Below are positions 1 to 8,104 of a stretch of DNA of 64,000 bases, in pieces; position 1 is the stretch's first letter, and the number at the start of each line of letters is the position of its first letter. The notes under the pieces were generated by a model. The model made no database searches. It was not told the DNA's origin and saw nothing but the letters and a program-made list of their open reading frames with translations. The position numbers and the translations under genes were made by a program. This DNA is from a virus: IMG/VR virus record IMGVR_UViG_3300027987_000368, positions 1-64,000 of that record. One strand, written 5' to 3'.

Positions 1-164
1 CGCCATCGCCATCGCCATCGCCATCGCCATCGCCATCGCCATCGCCATCGCCATCGCCATCGCCATCGCCATCGCCATCGCCATCGCCATCGCCATCGCC
101 ATCGCCATCGCCATCGCCATCGCCGTCGCCGTCCCCATCGCCGTCGCCGTCGCCGTCGCCGTCG
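1..164. repeat. Hexanucleotide tandem repeat (CGCCAT)20 then (CGCCGT)n
   Basis: Twenty perfect CGCCAT units (1-120) are followed by CGCCGT units with one CCCCAT variant. The array reaches the left edge, so its true length is unknown. On the plus strand, in the frame of the DnaA-like gene that follows, it reads as an unbroken Pro-Ser repeat; on the minus strand one frame reads Asp-Gly. It is a simple-sequence array without unique spacers, so it is not a CRISPR. Confidence 0.97.
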
Positions 165-173
165 CCGCGCGGC

Positions 174-581
174 ATGATCACCGACGCCGAGCTGCTCGAG
201 TCGATGACCAGGATCTTTGCTACCGAACAAGGACAGAGGCTCGCAGCGCTCATCGTGCGACGGGCAGCCGATCGGGTGTCATCCTCGGGCCGCGACATCT
301 CGCCTGTGATCGACGTCGTTTCGCTGGAGACCGGTGTCGCGCGCGAGGAGATCCTCGGACGATCCAGGGTCGGCGCTGTGGCGCGCGCGCGCATGGTCGT
401 GGCGCACGTGGCCTTTGAGTCTGCCGTTGCCACCCAGCCCGAGATCGGAGAGGTGCTTGGTCGGCACCCCACCACGATCCTGGCCGCTCGCCGAAGCGTC
501 CGTCGCAGGATCAAGGCCGGCGACCAAGATCTAGCTGACCTCTGCGCGCGCGTGTCGGCGAGGCTCTATTCGACCCCGTGA
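174..581 (+). CDS. DnaA domain IV-like DNA-binding protein (possibly the C-terminus of a longer protein)
   Basis: The 135-residue product resembles the C-terminal DNA-binding domain of the initiator DnaA. Residues 54-108 contain a GVAREEILGRSR box followed by a helix and the HTH signature EIGEVLGRHPTTIL, where DnaA has its DnaA-box-binding helix. There is no AAA+ module. The ATG at 174 has no visible Shine-Dalgarno sequence, and the frame stays open leftward through the Pro-Ser repeat to the window edge, so this may be the tail of a larger protein with a (PS)n linker. It could bind DnaA boxes to direct replication or titrate host DnaA. The 3' end overlaps the convergent resolvase gene by 16 bases. 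Confidence 0.75.
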   Translation: MITDAELLESMTRIFATEQGQRLAALIVRRAADRVSSSGRDISPVIDVVSLETGVAREEILGRSRVGAVARARMVVAHVAFESAVATQPEIGEVLGRHPTTILAARRSVRRRIKAGDQDLADLCARVSARLYSTP

Positions 582-1015
582 GGAGCCGGCATCACGCGAA
601 GCTCGATCCGCGGGTTGTCGCGGTCGATGAATTTCCGCGCTCGCAGTTCGACGACCCGAGCATCATCGTCGATCGCACCGCAGCTCTCGAGCGCGTCGAT
701 CGTCAGCTTCAGCGGCGCGTCGACGTCGCCAAGCGCGAGTTCATCCGCGCGCGCGAGTTTGCGCCGTCGCGGCCAGTAGGCGTCGATCTCCACGACCAGA
801 GTCCCGGCCTCGGCCACCGCGATCGCAGCGTCTGTCTGCTCGAGCACAGCTTTCCAGACCGTCGCAGCGGCAACGACCTTCGCCTTTCGGCTTGATCCGA
901 CATCAACCAGCCGAGCTGTTTTGCCGACGACCACGGCCTTCTTGGCGTTGTTGATTCCGAGCGCGCCGGGATTGCCAAGGATTACAACGGAGAGGATGAG
1001 GCTCTGATCTGACAT
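566..1015 (-). CDS. rusA: RusA-family Holliday junction resolvase
   Basis: At 149 residues this is near the usual RusA length (about 120). The N-terminus VVILGNPGALGINNA resembles the RusA opening strand with its small-residue loop. The acidic cluster GDVDAPLKLTIDALESCG (D97, D99, D107) followed by IDDDARV (D116-D118) matches the conserved D-x-D and DD metal-binding positions that cut four-way junctions. Phage RusA proteins resolve recombination or replication branches before packaging. No partner recombinase is visible nearby. Family assignment rests on the catalytic pattern; the basic residues are less conserved than in E. coli RusA. Confidence 0.75.
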   Translation of the reverse strand: MSDQSLILSVVILGNPGALGINNAKKAVVVGKTARLVDVGSSRKAKVVAAATVWKAVLEQTDAAIAVAEAGTLVVEIDAYWPRRRKLARADELALGDVDAPLKLTIDALESCGAIDDDARVVELRARKFIDRDNPRIELRVMPAPHGVE

Positions 1016-1104
1016 GGTGTTGACCCACCACCGATGTCAGGCCCAGGAGATTCCAGCGGTCAGCTGGCGGAATGGACCTGCCGGCCGTCTGGTCGAGGTC
1101 GCAC

Positions 1105-2166
1105 ATGCATGATCTCGAACTGGAGGTGCGCGAGGCCAGCTGGTTGCGCAACCGGCTGTACCACGACCGGGTTCGCCTCTTCGATCCGAGGACGCGCGCG
1201 CGGGCGATGCTCGCCGCGAGCGTCGAGTTCGTGGGCCGAGTCCGCGCCAGCGAGACCCGGGACGTCGACGCGCGCGCAGCGTTCTTCGACCTGCTCGAGC
1301 AAGTGGAGCGGATTTCCCGAGGGCTCCCGATCTACGAACTCGTCGAAGGCATGGGCTACGTGGGCCGGCACGGGCCCACCGACGAGCGTCTGCGCCTGAT
1401 CGGCAAGGCAGCTGCGCTCATGCACATCAGCCCAGCCCAGCTCGACGAGGCCACGTGCAAGATGGCCGTGCTCGAAGACGCTGCGCTCGACGAAGGCCTC
1501 GAGTTCGTCGCGTCGCTGCGCGCAACGACTTCGCTGCGCGCAACGACCACGCCGCGAGGCCGACCTCGGCAAACAAGCCATGACCCACATGCAGCTCGCG
1601 GAGATGCTCCGAGGCTTAGCAAGCGACCGAACTACGACGACGCTCGCCTGCGCGAGATCGCGGCGCTGCTCCCCAGCAAGATCTCCTGGCCTGACCGGGC
1701 CGCCTTGAGCGAGATGCTACTCGGCGAGCTCGGCGATGACGTTGAGCCCACGGCCGAGATGTCGACGCGGCCGGTTTTCAACTCGGCGATCCTGGTGGTC
1801 TTGCTCAAGCAGCTGGTCGCCTGGGAGGCCAGGCTGGCGCAGGCCGCAGCAGCGAAGGCGACCCAGCTGGGCTCGGAATACCCAAACGCTCAAGGTACTG
1901 AGCGTGAGTACCTTTGCCGAGCAGCGGACCTCGACGCGCAGCTGGTCCAGGATCCGCGCGAGCAAGTCGCCAACCTGCGTCGAGAATTGATTTCGGCGGC
2001 GGTGAAGGCAGCGAGGATCGTGGACTGGCCTGGAGATCGTAGGGACAGTCGCCTCGCGCGAGCCTGTTTGCTCGCGCGCAAGATCAGCAGGACCATGACC
2101 TTCAGCCCCGAGGACCTGGCCATGGCCGCTGCTTCACTTGGCTATGGTGATGCGTCTGTGATCTGA
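1105..2166 (+). CDS. Hypothetical protein, possibly frame-disturbed in the middle
   Basis: I do not recognise this product (about 353 residues). The ATG at 1105 is chosen because GAGG lies just upstream; an in-frame ATG at 1072 is the alternative. Residues before about 1500 and after about 1620 look like normal helical protein. The stretch between encodes low-complexity Thr/Arg and holds a tandem 17-bp repeat of TCGCTGCGCGCAACGAC. In that interval another plus frame reads a plausible helix, including a start at 1580 beginning MTHMQLAEML, so two compensating indels or two fused genes are possible. Confidence 0.55.
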   Translation: MHDLELEVREASWLRNRLYHDRVRLFDPRTRARAMLAASVEFVGRVRASETRDVDARAAFFDLLEQVERISRGLPIYELVEGMGYVGRHGPTDERLRLIGKAAALMHISPAQLDEATCKMAVLEDAALDEGLEFVASLRATTSLRATTTPRGRPRQTSHDPHAARGDAPRLSKRPNYDDARLREIAALLPSKISWPDRAALSEMLLGELGDDVEPTAEMSTRPVFNSAILVVLLKQLVAWEARLAQAAAAKATQLGSEYPNAQGTEREYLCRAADLDAQLVQDPREQVANLRRELISAAVKAARIVDWPGDRRDSRLARACLLARKISRTMTFSPEDLAMAAASLGYGDASVI

Positions 2167-2472
2167 CTACTCGTCGTGGCAGATCGCCGCGCCGGAAGCT
2201 GGCTCGACCGAGTAGTTCTGGCACCACCCGAAGATATTGCCTTCGCCACACTGTCCGTTTGCGACGACACAAATTCCGCTCGTCTCGGAGCAGCAGAGCC
2301 AGCCGCTCGACTCTTGCGGGCACGAACCGACGCAAGGCTCGCAGAGCTCAGGGTCTTGCTCGCACAGGTTGCCAGGTCGTTGGTCAGCTACGGAGTTGAG
2401 CCCGATCCCGAGCCCGAGTCCGAGCAGAAAGGAGAGAATAACGGAGATGGCGAGTTCGGATTTGGTCCTCAT
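2167..2472 (-). CDS. Small Cys-rich exported protein
   Basis: The 101-residue product begins with MRTKSEL and a hydrophobic stretch (about residues 8-28), a typical signal peptide or anchor. The mature part holds about ten cysteines in short-spaced pairs, suggesting a disulfide-stabilised extracytoplasmic domain. It starts inside the stop of the upstream membrane-protein gene (four-base overlap), so the two are coupled. No enzymatic motif is seen. A similar small exported Cys-rich gene lies at 3255-3641. Possible roles, not shown by sequence, are envelope modification or superinfection exclusion. Confidence 0.6.
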   Translation of the reverse strand: MRTKSELAISVILSFLLGLGLGIGLNSVADQRPGNLCEQDPELCEPCVGSCPQESSGWLCCSETSGICVVANGQCGEGNIFGWCQNYSVEPASGAAICHDE

Positions 2473-3170
2473 TTTGTCTGGTGTATCATGATCTCGGCCT
2501 TGGCTATTTGGAGGATCGGAGGAACATCTGGAGTGCGAATCTTGCGCTCTTCCAACAGCTTGTTGATTCCTTCTAGGAGATAGATCACGAGGGCATCCTG
2601 CCTAGCTTCTGCCTGCTTTACCCTGCGCTCGAGGTCTGCGGATACGGTTTTTGCGACGGCCTCCTGTGCCAATGCGTTGGCCTTGAGCTCGAGCTGCAGG
2701 TTCTCGGCGTCGGCTATGCGGGCTTCAAGACCTGTGACCCGCTCTGTCTGGGCTCGATCCATGTCGAGTAGTCGATTGGTGAGCTCCATGGCGACCATAG
2801 CACCGACGATGACGGCGATCGCAAGCACGATTGCGGTGACGATCGCAAGCACAAAGGCCGGTCGAGATGCAGGTGGCGACACCTGGTCTGCCTTGTCGTT
2901 CTTCGATGTGAGCATCCAGTCATCGACACGTTGCCGGACTGCGTCGACCGCGAATTCTTTGAGCTCGCTGGGGATGCCGGCGCCCATCTGTTTTCGGATC
3001 AGATCGTCGACGTGGTCGAGAGCGGCACGCGCGAGCTCACCAGACTCTTCTCGAGGCCGGGGTGTTCGGCTTCGACGCGGCACCGGGTCGTCGATGAGAT
3101 CTTCGCTGGCGACGTGGATTCGACTTGTCGCCGACTTCGTGCTCTTCGTAGGTACGCCGGGAGCTGTCAC
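2469..3170 (-). CDS. Membrane-anchored coiled-coil protein
   Basis: The 233-residue product has a charged N-terminal region with an amphipathic helix (about 44-86), one strong transmembrane segment at about 105-129 and a long predicted coiled coil (about 131-210) rich in Ala, Glu, Arg and Leu. No signal peptidase site is evident, so it probably stays anchored. The coiled coil after a single membrane span recalls phage envelope or spanin-like proteins, but no lysis gene is adjacent and the family is not recognised. It is coupled to the downstream exported Cys-rich gene. Confidence 0.55.
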   Translation of the reverse strand: MTAPGVPTKSTKSATSRIHVASEDLIDDPVPRRSRTPRPREESGELARAALDHVDDLIRKQMGAGIPSELKEFAVDAVRQRVDDWMLTSKNDKADQVSPPASRPAFVLAIVTAIVLAIAVIVGAMVAMELTNRLLDMDRAQTERVTGLEARIADAENLQLELKANALAQEAVAKTVSADLERRVKQAEARQDALVIYLLEGINKLLEERKIRTPDVPPILQIAKAEIMIHQTK

Positions 3171-3254
3171 GCCCCCAGCCTAGCGGATGGCAACGACACG
3201 CGTTGTGCGCATGTGACGTCTGTGTCTCCGACCCCCACCAGGGTGCTATCATCG

Positions 3255-3641
3255 CTAGTTCGAGCAGGTCCAAGAGCCCGGGACAAACTCGTCCCAAGTC
3301 GAGCACCGCACCGCCTCCGCTGCCCCGTTGCAGCCATAGTAGGTGTGCCCGTCGATCGTGGCCTCGCCGAGAGGCCACGCGCAGACGTCCACGTCGGCCA
3401 AGAACGGCTTACTGACGGGGCAGCACCGAACATCGCCAGCATGGGGATTGAGCGGGACGCAGGTCGTCGACTGATCGATGAGACTCCCGTCGCACCAGCC
3501 CAACTCGACGTCGGCCGCTGGAGCGCAGCCGAGCACTTCGACCAGGTCGACAAACGGCTCACAGCTGCCGGGGTCGGTGGCGTCGTCACAGCAGACGAGG
3601 CCGGGGAAGAAGTTCAGGAAGATGACGAGAACGAGATTCAT
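3255..3641 (-). CDS. Cys-rich exported protein
   Basis: The start at 3641 is preferred over an in-frame ATG at 3662 because AAGG sits eight bases upstream of it. The product (128 residues) opens with MNLVLVIFLNFFPGLVCC, a short signal peptide, possibly a lipoprotein signal ending at the Cys pair. The mature part has about a dozen cysteines and no catalytic motif I recognise. It follows the decayed nuclease gene on the same strand. Like the 2167-2472 product it seems to be a small disulfide-rich envelope protein. Confidence 0.6.
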   Translation of the reverse strand: MNLVLVIFLNFFPGLVCCDDATDPGSCEPFVDLVEVLGCAPAADVELGWCDGSLIDQSTTCVPLNPHAGDVRCCPVSKPFLADVDVCAWPLGEATIDGHTYYGCNGAAEAVRCSTWDEFVPGSWTCSN

Positions 3642-3651
3642 GCGCTGTACC

Positions 3652-4241
3652 TTAGTGCGCATCGCTCGCTGTTACCAGCCCGAGCCTCGCGTGCTGGCCC
3701 TTGCCGCCCGGGATCAGCTCGACGCCCGCGATCGCCCCAGCCTTGGCCCACTGGTAGATCGACCCGCGGGCCGACACTTCGTTCGCGTAGTGATGCCGGC
3801 CCTTCAGCGCCAGAACAGCCTCGCGGATCGTCATCGGCCCGCGAGCCAGAACCGTTCGGAGTGCCTCGCACGTCGACGCGTATGGCGTCCACCGCTTTCC
3901 GTCAGCGTTGCCGGCGGCCGCGAAGTGCTGCTGCTCCTCGCGCAGCGCGGCCCGCATACACCCATGCACGCGCCGATGTCGAGCAGGTCGGACGATCTCG
4001 CGCAGTCGGCTCGGCATGCCGCGGAGCATCCAGTCGACTCGGTCAGGGGCGTGAACCTCGAGCACGCCGATCCCGAATCGGCCGGCGACCTCGAGCGCTA
4101 GGTCGCGCGTCGAGCTCCGGCGACCATTGGCCACGGCGACCGACACCAACGTCGCGGCTCCTGGTAGACGGTCCAGCCGCGGGCGCGCAGTTCGTCGACC
4201 ACGACCTTGGCGAGCTCGGTCTCTTTCTTCGTCCAGGCCAT
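3652..4241 (-). pseudogene. Decayed restriction-endonuclease-fold nuclease, catalytic core deleted
   Basis: The ATG at 4241 starts MAWTKKETELAKVVVDEL and continues to VYQE, the opening of a phage PD-(D/E)xK-like family normally followed by an R-x-ADIV...WVVE-x-K core. Here that core (about 40 residues) is absent. At about 4158-4165 the meaningful frame changes, and the family's later part resumes as LVSVAVANGRRSSTRDLALE, FGIGVLEV and a C-terminal winged-helix-like tail ending at 3652. The downstream frame is open to 4257 but with an unnatural Arg-rich start. I read this as an internal deletion plus frameshift that removed the active site. The family comparison is from memory. Confidence 0.55.
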
Positions 4242-4592
4242 CTATGCCGTTCCCCACATCGAAAGCTGCTGCTCGGTCTCACCGTCGGGCTCGACCGCTG
4301 TGACCAGCTCGACCTTGACGCCATCAACGACGGCCCAACGGTCACCAGGCATGGACCGAATTAGCCCCATGGATTGCAGCCGCAGGAGGTCGTGAAAGAC
4401 ATCGCTCCACGAGTGCTCCTTGTAGGCAAAGGCGATCGCGTCGAAGTCGGCTCCAACGCTCACCACGGCTAGTAGCTCGGCGCTGTCGAGCGTCTTCAGC
4501 TTCGTGACCTTGGCGGCAAGCGGCTTGCGGGCGGCGATAGCTCGAACCTTCACTAGGTATGGATGCATGTAGATGAGCGGCTCGTCGTCCAT
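4242..4592 (-). CDS. Hypothetical protein
   Basis: The 116-residue product is not recognised. It is a mixed alpha/beta small protein without cysteine or membrane segments; the helical stretch SWSDVFHDLLRLQSMGLIRS resembles a winged-helix recognition region, so a DNA-binding role is conceivable. It begins two bases after the stop of the upstream gene and ends directly against the start of the decayed nuclease gene, consistent with one operon. Confidence 0.6.
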   Translation of the reverse strand: MDDEPLIYMHPYLVKVRAIAARKPLAAKVTKLKTLDSAELLAVVSVGADFDAIAFAYKEHSWSDVFHDLLRLQSMGLIRSMPGDRWAVVDGVKVELVTAVEPDGETEQQLSMWGTA

Positions 4593-4594
4593 GA

Positions 4595-5287
4595 CTACTT
4601 CGCGCCACCAAGGTGGCGAACTGGGTCGAGCATGCCGATCAGCGTGGACATCAGCTCCTGCGTGAGGCCCAACACCTGGCCCATCGACGTCTGGCGAATC
4701 TCGGCGAGGGTGGACTCAGCCTTGAGCGCGCGGTCGCGCCACTGCGCGAGCGTGACGGTGTTGGGCGCCTCCGCAAGCGAGTTGTCGTCAAGCACGAGCG
4801 ACAGCGGTCGCGGTGTCCCGCGCACGCCCTCCGGCTCCGGCCGGCCCTCGCTCCTCCGCTTGTAGAGCAGCGCCCACGCGCAGGCGTTGCCCCGCTGGGC
4901 CTCGGTCTGCTCGAGCTTGCTGCGCAGCGTGATGACCTCATGGTGGTCCTCGACGTCGGCGAAGCCGGCGGCCCGACACAGCAAGCGCGCGGGCGCGAGG
5001 TCCTCTTCGGTGAGCTGCTCCTTGGTCTCCCAGGGCGCGAGGTCGAGTTCGATGGCGATGTTGATCACCAATTCGTCGGCCCCAAACGATGGGTGCGAGA
5101 TCGGCTCTTTTCCGGAGGCGGCGCGACGCTGATCGATAAACGAGATGATGTCGTGGTACTTCGCTACCTCGATGCGCATCTGTGTGCGTACCCAGTCCAG
5201 GAGCTCGACGAGTTCGATGGCCTCGACATCCTGGCTTGAATCTAGCCAGGTCGCGGCGATGATCTTGATGTTTTGCGGGACGCTCAT
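4595..5287 (-). CDS. Hypothetical protein
   Basis: The start at 5287 (MSVPQNIKII) is chosen because it overlaps the upstream stop as ATGA; an open extension to 5341 reads as Arg/Gly-rich and is unlikely to be coding. The product is about 230 residues, mostly alpha-helical, with two likely coiled segments (about 130-150 and 190-220). No catalytic motif or membrane segment is seen and I do not recognise the family. It lies within a run of minus-strand phage accessory genes. Confidence 0.6.
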   Translation of the reverse strand: MSVPQNIKIIAATWLDSSQDVEAIELVELLDWVRTQMRIEVAKYHDIISFIDQRRAASGKEPISHPSFGADELVINIAIELDLAPWETKEQLTEEDLAPARLLCRAAGFADVEDHHEVITLRSKLEQTEAQRGNACAWALLYKRRSEGRPEPEGVRGTPRPLSLVLDDNSLAEAPNTVTLAQWRDRALKAESTLAEIRQTSMGQVLGLTQELMSTLIGMLDPVRHLGGAK

Positions 5288-5841
5288 CCTGGATGCACCT
5301 CTGCCGCCTCTCGCATGCGGCTGGTAAGCTCCCACGCACACGAGTCTGCGGGCGGGGAGTCGACGTTGATCGGGATATATTCTCCGTCGTCATCAATCAC
5401 TTCCCAAGGCGATTCGTTTGCCGAACACATGTTGAATGCGACCCCGCGAACCGACGTGTCCTCGTGAGCTTCCCGAAGCGCTGCGATGATGCCGACCGCG
5501 CATCGCTCGTCGAGGCGATGCGGCCGAATGTGCTCGGCATGAAATTCCGCCCATCCCTTGGTCAGCACAGGCAGAGCAGCGCGGGCGACCCAGACGTTGT
5601 CGAATGTCGATCCGAGCAGGACGTTCTCGGTGAGGCTCATCCGCGGACTCGGCCACTCATCCCACATAACCTTGATCCCTGGGTCGACCAAGAAGAACGG
5701 GTGTTGCAGCTGGTCGAGATATCCGTACTTCCTCCCGAGCGCACGCCAAACCAACGGGGCGCCCGCATGGTTGTTCGCTGCATCGGCGATCTCTGTCACG
5801 TCACCGCTGGCTTGTACCGCGTAGATCGTCACGTAGCTCAT
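5284..5841 (-). CDS. Hypothetical protein
   Basis: The start at 5841 (MSYVTIYAVQ) is favoured over the ATG ten codons upstream because protein-like sequence begins there. The 185-residue product is a soluble alpha/beta protein with no motif I recognise. Its stop overlaps the next start by ATGA, so expression is coupled to the 4595-5287 gene. Confidence 0.6.
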   Translation of the reverse strand: MSYVTIYAVQASGDVTEIADAANNHAGAPLVWRALGRKYGYLDQLQHPFFLVDPGIKVMWDEWPSPRMSLTENVLLGSTFDNVWVARAALPVLTKGWAEFHAEHIRPHRLDERCAVGIIAALREAHEDTSVRGVAFNMCSANESPWEVIDDDGEYIPINVDSPPADSCAWELTSRMREAAEVHPG

Positions 5842-5938
5842 GGGGTGTTTCCCTTGCTGATCATGCGCCATCTACCTCATCGTACTGCCTGTATTCCCGC
5901 GAGCCACCCGTGGAAGGCTTCTATCTTGCTGTCTGGGA

Positions 5939-7198
5939 TCATGGCTCGTACCGGTCGATCGCAGCTTCAAACCTCGGGAACCCGAGCTCGTCGAAGAACT
6001 CGTTGAGCGCCCGCCTCGACGTCGACCAGGGCCGGAGCGCATCGAGGGGGCAAGGCAGCGCGACCCGGCGCAGCTCGATCAAGCGGCGGCCCAGCCTGAT
6101 CGCCTCGGCGTTGTCGCGCAACGCCTCGCTGACGCGGCGCCCCGGCACCAGCGCCCAACGGCCGAGAAGCTGTTCGAGGTCGCCATGGTCGGCGAGCAGC
6201 TTCGCGGCAGTCTTCTTCCCCACCCCGGGGCAGCCGGGGATCCCATCGACCTTGTCGCCCGCGAGCGCCAATAGGTCCCCGAGGAGCTCGGGGCCGACGC
6301 CGTACTTGCCCCGGACGTACTCGGCCCCGCGCAGCTCAAGGTCGCCGAACCCAGACATCACCGAGACGACACCGAGCGGATGGTCGACCAGCTGCAGCAA
6401 GTCCTTGTCGTCGGTGATGATCACGACCTCGATCCCGGCGGAGGCGGCCGCCTCGGTGTAGGCCGCGATCACGTCATCGGCCTCGACCCCCTCGGACCGG
6501 ACCCAGGGCAGCCCGAGCGCGTCGAGCAGTCGGCGGACGAGCTGCCACTGGCTCATCAGCGCCGCGTCTTGCGGCGGCCGATCGGCCTTGTAGGCGGGGT
6601 ACTCGCGCGCCCGCCAGCCGCCGTTGCTCGCCGCATCGAAGACACCCAGCGCCCAGCGCGGCGTTGGGTCGATCTGGGTCCTGATCTTTCGCAGCTGCCG
6701 GGTCAGCCCGAGCACCGCGTTGATCGGCACGGGGTCCCCGGTGGGGCTGAGCTCGGGGGGGACCGCGTGATAGAGGCGATGGACCAGGCCATCGAGATCG
6801 AGCAGGTAGAGCTTGTCGCCTGCGCGCGGGCAGGGCTCCGCAGAGGCTTCCGGTGAGGACTGGCTCCGCAACGGGGCCCGGTGCAGCTCCGACTCCGGCC
6901 GCGGGCTCCTCGTCAGCCTGGCATGGGTTGCGACCATCGCGTCGTGCTCGGCCCGCTCGACGGGCTCATGCGTTCCCCGATGTGCGCAAAAAGGGCAGAG
7001 ATCGGTGGCGTTGTCGATGTGCGCACAACCCTTGCCGCGCCCGCGCGAGCAGACGATCGCCGTCACCGTGGCCGCGGACCTCATCGAGCAGCTCAAGCAC
7101 ACCGGAGAACTGCATGTTTCGTCGGTCCCGGCAACAGCGCCGTCGCAGAGGCGACCCGCTGGCGACCCGCACCATGGGCAGAGAGGTTGGGCTGGCAT
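5939..7198 (-). CDS. FEN-type 5'-3' exonuclease with N-terminal zinc-finger region
   Basis: The start at 7198 (MPAQPLCPWC) is chosen because the open extension upstream is low-complexity. Residues 1-75 hold ten cysteines in CxxC-like pairs, probably zinc ribbons. From about 129 the protein matches the 5' nuclease domain of PolA or T4 RNase H type: YLLDLDGLVHRLYHA, EGVEADDVIAAYTE, IITDDKDLLQLV, then the helix-hairpin-helix DKVDGIPGCPGVGKKTAAKL. The acidic metal ligands (D in LDLDG, E/ADD, TDDKD) are all present, so it should be active. Such enzymes remove RNA primers and flaps in phage replication. A fused Cys-rich head is unusual for this family. Confidence 0.92.
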   Translation of the reverse strand: MPAQPLCPWCGSPAGRLCDGAVAGTDETCSSPVCLSCSMRSAATVTAIVCSRGRGKGCAHIDNATDLCPFCAHRGTHEPVERAEHDAMVATHARLTRSPRPESELHRAPLRSQSSPEASAEPCPRAGDKLYLLDLDGLVHRLYHAVPPELSPTGDPVPINAVLGLTRQLRKIRTQIDPTPRWALGVFDAASNGGWRAREYPAYKADRPPQDAALMSQWQLVRRLLDALGLPWVRSEGVEADDVIAAYTEAAASAGIEVVIITDDKDLLQLVDHPLGVVSVMSGFGDLELRGAEYVRGKYGVGPELLGDLLALAGDKVDGIPGCPGVGKKTAAKLLADHGDLEQLLGRWALVPGRRVSEALRDNAEAIRLGRRLIELRRVALPCPLDALRPWSTSRRALNEFFDELGFPRFEAAIDRYEP

Positions 7199-7301
7199 CG
7201 GGAGGAATACCCACCGTAGCTGCCCTGCTATTCCAGCACTTCGGGTACGCTCACCCATCGGTCGGGGCGCGTGCGGGGCGGGGCTCCGGGGTGGGCGTGG
7301 G

Positions 7302-7793
7302 TCAGCGCGCGTCTCGCTTGCGGTCGCGGGCGCTCGCGTCTCGGTGGGCCGATGAGCAGAACAGCTTGAGCGCTTCGAGGATTCGCCCAACCTCCTGGTA
7401 GCGATCAGCCAAGCTCACGCGGTCGAACTCCGCAAGTTCGGCCTCGGCCCTGGCGCCCGAGGCAACCCGGCACAGCACCAGTCCCAGTCGGCACAGCACC
7501 AGGCCTGGCTCACCTGACTCGCGGGTGACGAAGAGCCGCATATCCGGCTCGAGCCAGCGCGCGAACGCGGCGACGTGCCCGTGCTGGATCTTTGTGCCGT
7601 CGGGCAGCACCCTGCTGGCGAAGAACATCGGATCTGCGGATAGCCCCCGCACGCGTCCGGTCAGCGCGCGGTTGCGGGTCATGGTGTCGAAGGTCAGCGA
7701 GTTGGCGCCGCGGTCGAGCGTGAAGCTCTCGCCCACGTCGAGCGGTCGAGCGAGAAGGTAGAGCCCGCGGGCGACATTGGTCTTGGTGTCCAT
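7302..7793 (-). CDS. Hypothetical protein
   Basis: The 163-residue product (ATG at 7793, a second ATG just upstream at 7796) is not recognised. It has a beta-rich first half (about 1-95) and a helical C-terminus. A short tandem repeat in the DNA around 7470-7508 duplicates the peptide GLVLCR. It is followed by the nuclease gene and is preceded, on the same strand, by a stem-loop terminator, so it probably has its own promoter just upstream. Confidence 0.55.
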   Translation of the reverse strand: MDTKTNVARGLYLLARPLDVGESFTLDRGANSLTFDTMTRNRALTGRVRGLSADPMFFASRVLPDGTKIQHGHVAAFARWLEPDMRLFVTRESGEPGLVLCRLGLVLCRVASGARAEAELAEFDRVSLADRYQEVGRILEALKLFCSSAHRDASARDRKRDAR

Positions 7794-7802
7794 CACCGCC
7801 GA

Positions 7803-7832
7803 AGCCCCGCGCGACCGATGTCGGGCGGGGCT
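7803..7832 (-). terminator. GC-rich stem-loop between genes
   Basis: AGCCCCGC (7803-7810) pairs perfectly with GCGGGGCT (7825-7832), with an inner CGAC/GTCG stem. It follows the small exported-protein gene on the minus strand. There is no clear U tract on either side, so termination strength is uncertain. It shares the AAGCCCCG stem with three further stem-loops to the right. Confidence 0.6.
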
Positions 7833-7849
7833 CGGCGCGGCGAAACGTC

Positions 7850-8098
7850 CTACTGGTGCGGGCCCTCGTGCTCGCGACAGGATGAGTAATCAGCGCTCGG
7901 TCCCGATCCGAAGCAGGTCATATACCCACCATTGCAGTTCCAGGTCTGGGCTGTTTGCGTGCCGTCGTCCGCGTACGTCTTTCCGACTGAACGACAGTTT
8001 TCCATGCCAGGCGGAGGTGCCCACGCGAGTGCCGTGGCGCCAGCAGTTGTGATGAACGTAATGAGCAAGATGGGAATGGTGAACTTGAGTTTTGACAT
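7850..8098 (-). CDS. Small exported Cys-containing protein
   Basis: The 82-residue product starts MSKLKFTIPILLITFITT, a classic signal peptide with cleavage likely near ALAWA. The mature peptide (about 56 residues) has four cysteines and many Gly, Ser and Tyr residues. It is monocistronic, flanked on both sides by similar stem-loop terminators, as expected for an independently expressed accessory (moron-type) gene. The function is unknown; an envelope location is inferred from the signal peptide. Confidence 0.65.
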   Translation of the reverse strand: MSKLKFTIPILLITFITTAGATALAWAPPPGMENCRSVGKTYADDGTQTAQTWNCNGGYMTCFGSGPSADYSSCREHEGPHQ

Positions 8099-8104
8099 CT
8101 ACCT

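Noticed and set aside
1-164. Possible CRISPR array
   Set aside because: The repeat is a six-base unit with no spacers or cas genes nearby.
2931-4364. Plus-strand 477-codon open frame
   Set aside because: Antisense to several minus-strand genes; Arg/Pro/Ser-rich shadow of high-GC coding sequence without motif.
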